Source of the DNA: a virus
Length of the DNA: 21,123 nucleotides
IMG/VR virus record: IMGVR_UViG_3300031688_000168
Coordinates: 1-21,123 of that record
Direction: 5' to 3' (one strand)
This document shows positions 17,901-21,123 of the stretch, in pieces. Below the pieces are notes generated by a model. That model searched no databases. It was not told where the DNA came from and was given only the letters and a program-made list of their open reading frames with translations. The position numbers were made by a program, and so were the translations under genes. How positions within the stretch are numbered: the first letter of the stretch is position 1; each line of letters begins with the position of its first letter.

Positions 17901-20831
17901 CAGCAAGAGGCAACTAAATTATTAAAAGGTCTAAATCCTACAAGGAGAACTAAAACGGGAATAAATGTAGCGCCAGCTGTGGACATTAAATCTACCGAAG
18001 AGTATTCAGTAAAAGAGAATGTGGCTCAAGAGAAACGAGAAGCTCAAATACAAGCAGATGCGTTTGAATCTTTAACAGGTGTTCCTCCAGGGGATTTATC
18101 ATTGAGCGAGGTTCGTGAAATTATAGAGGCTTTAGATACCAAGGATGAAAATAAAAAAAAGGAGGCAGCTCCTTCTGAGAAGAAAAGTAAAGTAATATTT
18201 GATGCACTTAAAAATGCGTTTAGTATTTACACTGCTGTTGTTGACTCACAATTAAAAAATCAAAAAGATCCTTTTACGGGAGAAAAAATTGAAATTTCTG
18301 ACAAAGATAAACAACTAGTGCGTGCATTTATGAACATGGATTTAAATGTTCTGACCGATCAAGAGGCGCTACAAGCCCTAGACTCTCTAATCAATTTTGC
18401 CACTAACTCATCGACGGGAGGAATGGGTAAAGTTGTAAACCTTTACGTAGGTAAAACTAATTTAGTCAAAGCAATAAAAGATGGTCTTAAAGGTATTTCT
18501 TTATATGATGCAGGTAATTTTTTCTCACAAAAAATTTCTTCAGTTCCTTTGATGCTTGAAATGATTTTTAAAGGACAGTCACGAGCTGCAAAGTTTCTAG
18601 CTTTATCAGGCTTTCAAGATGTTATTAATGGCAGCGCTAAAGCTGAAACACAAACTAATAAGATAGAAGAAAACTTTGTAAAGAAATTTGAAAATTCAAA
18701 ACCTAACGGGGAAGCTTTTAATACTTCATTAAACATGACTGAACGAGGTATGTTTGCTTTTATGAGAAGAACATTAATAGGAACAGAGGCAGAACAACAG
18801 CAAGAATTTGACAGAAAAAAAGGTCTTATTTTAGAGTCTATACAGAAATTAAAATCAACTAAAAATAAGACAGATAATGAGAAGGCAGAGTTTTACCAAG
18901 AAGTGTTCGATAAAATATTAAAAGACTCTAATGATATTACAGACGTAGAATCTAAAGTAGCCAAAACAAATTTTGAAGCGGTTGAATGGATGACCGATGA
19001 ATGGAAAAAACATTACAAAGATTTAAGCGATACTAATTTAAATATATATAATAAAAAATTAGACCAAGACATTAACTATACCCCCGATGTTTTTAGTTTG
19101 CTAGAGCCAGATACTTCTCAACAAAGAATAGACGAACCTATGTTTGATACATCAGGAAGAAGAATCTATAATAAAGAAACTGGAGTGTTGAAAAAATCTA
19201 AACGACCTAAATCTTTGGACGACACAAGATATGTCAATCTTAGTTTTGATACTTCAAATATAAGTAGTTTAAGAAAAGCTTTGACTGATATTAATACAGC
19301 CGCTGCCATACAACAAGTGAAAGGTTTTACAGAGTCGGGAGATTTTGATAAATTAATACCCAAAAAAGCTGATAGAGATATAGTTTATAATCGAATGAAA
19401 GATTATATAGCTAAAAAAAGAGGCTTAGACTATACTCCTCAATCAGCAAAAAAAGTTTTAAAATATTTAAATACACTAACATCTTTAGGGGTTTCTAGAA
19501 CTTTAGGAAGTATTGGACAATTTCCAAAACAGCTCACCCCTCTGTTTAATACAATGGTTAATGCAGGAGGTGTAAATACTATAGGAGGAATTAGATTATT
19601 TACGAAGCCTTCAGTTATAAATTGGCTTAAAGACAGTGGTTACGATATAGCTAATAGAGGAATCTCAGCGTCAGCTAATTTAGAAAGTCTAAGTAGAAAA
19701 GTAGACGAGGCTGCTAATAGTAAACCAGAGAAAATTAGACGCTTATTCCAAAATACACAAAATTGGTGGATTGATAAGCTATTAGTAGCTCCAGATAAAA
19801 TAGCAGCTAATGCATCTTGGATGGCTTATTATGTAAGGGAAATGAAAAAGCAAGGCATAGATGTCACAGACCCAGGTTTTGATTGGGAAAATCATAAAGT
19901 AAATAAAAAGGCAGGGGACTATGCTCAACAACAAGTTGATAGACAACAAAATATATCAGATCGGGATTTACAAGGACAACTATTTAGCTCTAATAATCCT
20001 TATGCTACGCTTACAAGACAAGTTTTATTGCCCTTTTCTAATTTTTTATTAAATCAAAAAGCAAGAATGTATTCTGATGGAAGAACCTTAGTTAGCAAAA
20101 CTGCAACTAAAGAAGACAAGACTGCTGCCTTAAGATCAATAGGGGGTCTCGTGGTTGAAACAGCTGCATTTAATGGTTTAGGATTATTACTTACTCAACT
20201 TACGGCTGCGGCTTCAAACTATCTTATGGGAGAAGATGATGAAGAGCAAGCAGCAAAAGATTTTGATAACAGAATAAAGGGAAGGATGCAAAATGTACTT
20301 TTAGATGTAATTAATCCAGCTCCTCCTGCCGATGATTTAGTAATCAGGGCGATAAATGGGGTTATAAAAATGATAGACGATGGTGAAGATCCATTTCAGT
20401 TTTTTGAAAGTAATAAAAAACTAATTGAGGATTTAGGATTGATTAGTATATCTGCAGATAAGGTATATGAATTATATGATTTTGCTAATGTAATGGCCTC
20501 AGGAGAGTATAAAAAAGAAAATGCTTTTGGCGGAAGCAAAACACACAAGCTATCAAAAGACGAAAAGAAAGCTGCTCAATACAGTACATTACTACTAACA
20601 TTTTATACTTTAGGTGCATTACCAGCTGAAGCAGGTAGTATAGCTCGATATAATATGAGGACTATTAAAAGAAATGCATCTAAGTCTACTAAATATTTAT
20701 CAGTTAAAAATCAAAAAAGATTAAGGATTGAAAACCCAGTAAAATGGAATAAAACATATGGTCCAAAGAGTTTTTATTATAGAGATAAAAAAAGAAAAGC
20801 TGAAACAAGAAAAAGAAAAACAAATAAATAA
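14910..20831 (+). CDS. Giant internal virion/ejection protein, T7 gp16-like by position (1973 aa)
   Basis: This 1973-residue protein opens with a short module (ITPNGGEFSEIILREKYG, residues 7-24) followed by acidic linkers. Hydrophobic, Gly/Ala-rich segments lie at about 355-385 and 474-560, and again near the C-terminus at 1745-1776 and 1890-1913. Long Lys/Glu-rich coiled-coil stretches fill about 160-320 and 700-920. The second half has blocks I associate with very large phage internal proteins: LNMTERGMFAFMRR (from 1274), NYTPDVF (1389-1395), GQFPKQ (1536-1541), DKIAANASWMAYY (1629-1641) and LPFSNFLLNQKARMYSDG (1707-1724). The last 30 residues are strongly basic. It is longer than T7 gp16 (1318 residues), and no transglycosylase motif or virion RNA polymerase DxDGD motif was found. 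The likely role is ejection into the host envelope with the genome. An A10 tract and a palindrome sit in codons 37-46. Confidence 0.8.
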   Translation: MEEIIYITPNGGEFSEIILREKYGERFDKLLADGIFKKKSDMDSISEDGSSEQVQVEETVAQGDPNNLEVLQKDLVFPAESEEPQQINVVNEIPEVVEEKEVEVTPEETAAQRLFLEDKGVDVDAILRERKFGNKETLGTEAKDIALEYDTYLTNNASKTIKTDLSSPKLKPIERELEEDKEVKTTLINKNILDELKIDVEDYSKWEQNTQREESASFKFIKEAFATDEGEVFNKEKKDTEKILSYKMEVMNGLKEDIATIDSRLQLAQDPKDQLQLLNVKKQLEAKLIEESNTLNKMGSMFPKYKELTYDLDLQRRKNIYAAGQTDVTFNLPGSTVPVPINIKLFTELGETAKTIPSTITNFALGSGAAIFSLVDQVLTGVGADKKGVLAGVTEALLDTSEALDIEIGPVKRSGVTEGKNVTVSGKEYVVTDEGDVLDAITNVSMVGIISEDKFEEIKKRAKNVKFSETNYSGGSIVQGGIQTMANLFALIKGGQRLSKALGVSGGTGMGLASYASTSAQSVEDMRSDLIKAGLTEDEALTKAAIAGNTIATLDGFFSGLAGSNTKVLSSLQGIKKSIIDLVKKDGKKFTADKLKTKTIDLAVENFSELTIEELPVLFSEKAINEVVNKITGLSVRSSKVKVSEIMETVIMTLGATTTLGSKNLLSGNKRSDALRYVARNVNDLDNSVKILVAQSHLTPVEGKTVYDEVYAMQVAENRTKGTIVDSDNMLEMSDLINQRKRLVEQRDGLEGPLKEEQDQRIADVDEQIRTVKDRDNKEAKKEVSPTEKEVKDSLAAKGVDNPTSEQITEESNLIINGKNKVVESETIEETEDKKTNLVKKEEEVSNELDQQDDLEVSESTEVIIEEGKPLTVNENKQMFVSVRDPKTPKQKRRKAFLNIISNIKTKGKVATRTAKALMKEIENLNFNNPVTVERAIQKITKTFDKANKTKELEVANETKSKITRAAGVDKLDPNVSAAAKEFLKIDPLMVDDLAKYQQEATKLLKGLNPTRRTKTGINVAPAVDIKSTEEYSVKENVAQEKREAQIQADAFESLTGVPPGDLSLSEVREIIEALDTKDENKKKEAAPSEKKSKVIFDALKNAFSIYTAVVDSQLKNQKDPFTGEKIEISDKDKQLVRAFMNMDLNVLTDQEALQALDSLINFATNSSTGGMGKVVNLYVGKTNLVKAIKDGLKGISLYDAGNFFSQKISSVPLMLEMIFKGQSRAAKFLALSGFQDVINGSAKAETQTNKIEENFVKKFENSKPNGEAFNTSLNMTERGMFAFMRRTLIGTEAEQQQEFDRKKGLILESIQKLKSTKNKTDNEKAEFYQEVFDKILKDSNDITDVESKVAKTNFEAVEWMTDEWKKHYKDLSDTNLNIYNKKLDQDINYTPDVFSLLEPDTSQQRIDEPMFDTSGRRIYNKETGVLKKSKRPKSLDDTRYVNLSFDTSNISSLRKALTDINTAAAIQQVKGFTESGDFDKLIPKKADRDIVYNRMKDYIAKKRGLDYTPQSAKKVLKYLNTLTSLGVSRTLGSIGQFPKQLTPLFNTMVNAGGVNTIGGIRLFTKPSVINWLKDSGYDIANRGISASANLESLSRKVDEAANSKPEKIRRLFQNTQNWWIDKLLVAPDKIAANASWMAYYVREMKKQGIDVTDPGFDWENHKVNKKAGDYAQQQVDRQQNISDRDLQGQLFSSNNPYATLTRQVLLPFSNFLLNQKARMYSDGRTLVSKTATKEDKTAALRSIGGLVVETAAFNGLGLLLTQLTAAASNYLMGEDDEEQAAKDFDNRIKGRMQNVLLDVINPAPPADDLVIRAINGVIKMIDDGEDPFQFFESNKKLIEDLGLISISADKVYELYDFANVMASGEYKKENAFGGSKTHKLSKDEKKAAQYSTLLLTFYTLGALPAEAGSIARYNMRTIKRNASKSTKYLSVKNQKRLRIENPVKWNKTYGPKSFYYRDKKRKAETRKRKTNK
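15029..15047. repeat. 19-bp palindrome next to an A10 tract, inside the giant ejection gene
   Basis: CGATATGGA, then one T, then TCCATATCG is a perfect 9+1+9 inverted repeat. As RNA it could form an 8-bp stem with a three-base loop. It lies one base after ten consecutive A residues (15018-15027), near the 5' end of the giant gene. It could be chance, a protein-binding palindrome or a structured RNA next to a slippery run; its function is unknown. Confidence 0.6.
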
Positions 20832-20833
20832 TT

Positions 20834-21007
20834 ATGCCTTTCAGAAGTAAAGCACAGCGAGCGTACATGTACAAGAACCTACCTGAGATAGCTCAGAAGT
20901 GGGAGAATGAAACTAATTCAATTAATCTTCCTGAAAGAATTAAACCTAAACAAGCTAAGAAAAGTTTACTGACGCAGCGGAGAAGACGTAGAAAGGTTAG
21001 GGCATAA
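20834..21007 (+). CDS. Small basic phage protein, SKAQR...WE(x)ET...LPERI type (57 aa)
   Basis: A 57-residue reading frame begins two bases after the stop of the giant gene. It starts MPFRSKAQRAYMYKNLPEIA, continues QKWENET and LPERI, and ends in a basic tail with five consecutive Arg. The pattern F-x-S-K-A-Q-R-x-Y/F, about 12 residues, W-E-x-x-T, then L-P-E-R-I/V is a widespread small phage domain that I recall from many tailed-phage genomes, often near structural genes, with no known function. The high Arg/Lys content suggests binding to nucleic acid or to a capsid surface. It is the last forward gene visible and its end overlaps, by 11 bases, a minus-strand peptide. The coding call is well supported by the motif and tight spacing; the role is unknown. 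Confidence 0.75.
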   Translation: MPFRSKAQRAYMYKNLPEIAQKWENETNSINLPERIKPKQAKKSLLTQRRRRRKVRA

Positions 21008-21083
21008 CAAGGTATATAAGGTACATGATAGTGAACGCAAACATTACTGCTACAATATATTCCCAGTCTGGATTAAATTTCAT
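20997..21083 (-). CDS. Candidate tiny single-pass membrane peptide (28 aa)
   Basis: On the minus strand an ATG at 21083-21081 opens a 28-residue frame, MKFNPDWEYIVAVMFAFTIM and then eight more residues, ending at TAA 20997. After a charged N-terminal NPDWE segment, about 17 residues form a nearly uninterrupted hydrophobic helix long enough to cross a membrane. An in-frame stop sits two codons upstream, so it cannot be longer. The start overlaps the end of another minus-strand frame, an arrangement typical of coupled phage genes. Tiny single-helix proteins in phages are often lysis-associated or of unknown role. It converges with the forward gene ending at 21007. Coding is plausible but not proven at this length. 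Confidence 0.4.
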   Translation of the reverse strand: MKFNPDWEYIVAVMFAFTIMYLIYLVMP

Positions 21084-21123
21084 CTGTTACTGATTCACTT
21101 ACGCTCTTAAGTTTTTTGGACAA
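21073..21123 (-). CDS. C-terminal end of a minus-strand gene, partial at the right edge
   Basis: A minus-strand frame runs from the right window edge without interruption for 16 codons, reading LSKKLKSVSESVTDEI, and stops at TAA 21075-21073, just inside the start of the small membrane-peptide frame. The charged helical composition and the stop/start overlap suggest the end of a real gene beginning to the right of the window. Sixteen codons are too few for certainty. Confidence 0.35.
   Translation of the reverse strand: MSKKLKSVSESVTDEI

Noticed and set aside
17720-17986. 88-codon minus-strand frame inside the giant gene
   Set aside because: Antisense shadow of a Lys/Glu-rich coiled-coil region; no motif and no neighbouring minus-strand genes.
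14910-20831. Possible virion RNA polymerase or peptidoglycan hydrolase in the giant protein
   Set aside because: I looked for a DxDGD polymerase motif and for transglycosylase/lysozyme-like catalytic patterns and found none, so neither activity is claimed.
21025-21093. 22-codon forward frame after the last forward gene
   Set aside because: Very short, no motif or hydrophobic segment, and opposite to the better minus-strand candidate.
1-21123. tRNA genes, CRISPR arrays, insertion sequences or attachment sites
   Set aside because: No cloverleaf-like sequence in the short gaps, no regularly spaced repeats, no transposase or integrase, and no direct repeat flanking a gene block was seen.

Overview
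The window looks like part of the structural (virion) gene region of a tailed double-stranded DNA phage, or a prophage, infecting a Bacteroidota host, most likely a marine flavobacterium. Four things point there: very AT-rich DNA (about one third G+C by eye); gene starts with no Shine-Dalgarno sequence, as in Bacteroidota; three intergenic copies of TAnnTTTGT, which fits the Bacteroidota -7 promoter box; and protein families I recall from crAss-like and uncultured marine flavobacterial podoviruses. These family assignments are from memory, not from searches. Eleven forward genes are packed almost end to end. There is no tRNA, CRISPR, insertion sequence, integrase, or gap above 300 bases.

Layout. 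Positions 3-611 and 611-1531 hold two neck/ring-type structural proteins; the first is cut by the left window edge. Position 1533-7271 encodes a 1912-residue tail protein whose central part resembles the crAss-like muzzle/stabilization family and whose C-terminus is a Cys-rich, adhesin-like region. Position 7292-9715 encodes an 807-residue Cys-rich modular protein, probably a receptor-binding or tail surface protein. Next come three genes that each carry their own candidate promoter: a GlcNAc-transferase-like glycosyltransferase (9751-10977), a conserved phage protein of unknown role (11005-11799) and a GNAT-like protein (11822-12232). Positions 12234-20831 hold three genes of 233, 654 and 1973 residues that parallel T7 gp14, gp15 and gp16 in order and relative size, and are probably internal virion (ejection) proteins. 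A 57-residue basic protein (20834-21007) follows.

At the right edge the coding strand appears to switch: a 28-residue single-helix membrane peptide and the tail end of another gene read on the minus strand, converging on the forward operon.

How the parts may work together (inference): the ring proteins and the large tail protein would build the neck and short tail; the Cys-rich modules would contact the host surface; the glycosyltransferase could modify virion or host glycans; and the three internal proteins would be ejected to form a channel for DNA entry. The most interesting points are the self-promoted glycosyltransferase/unknown/GNAT cassette inside the tail module, the Cys-rich modules shared by two neighbouring tail proteins, and the strand switch with a tiny membrane protein.
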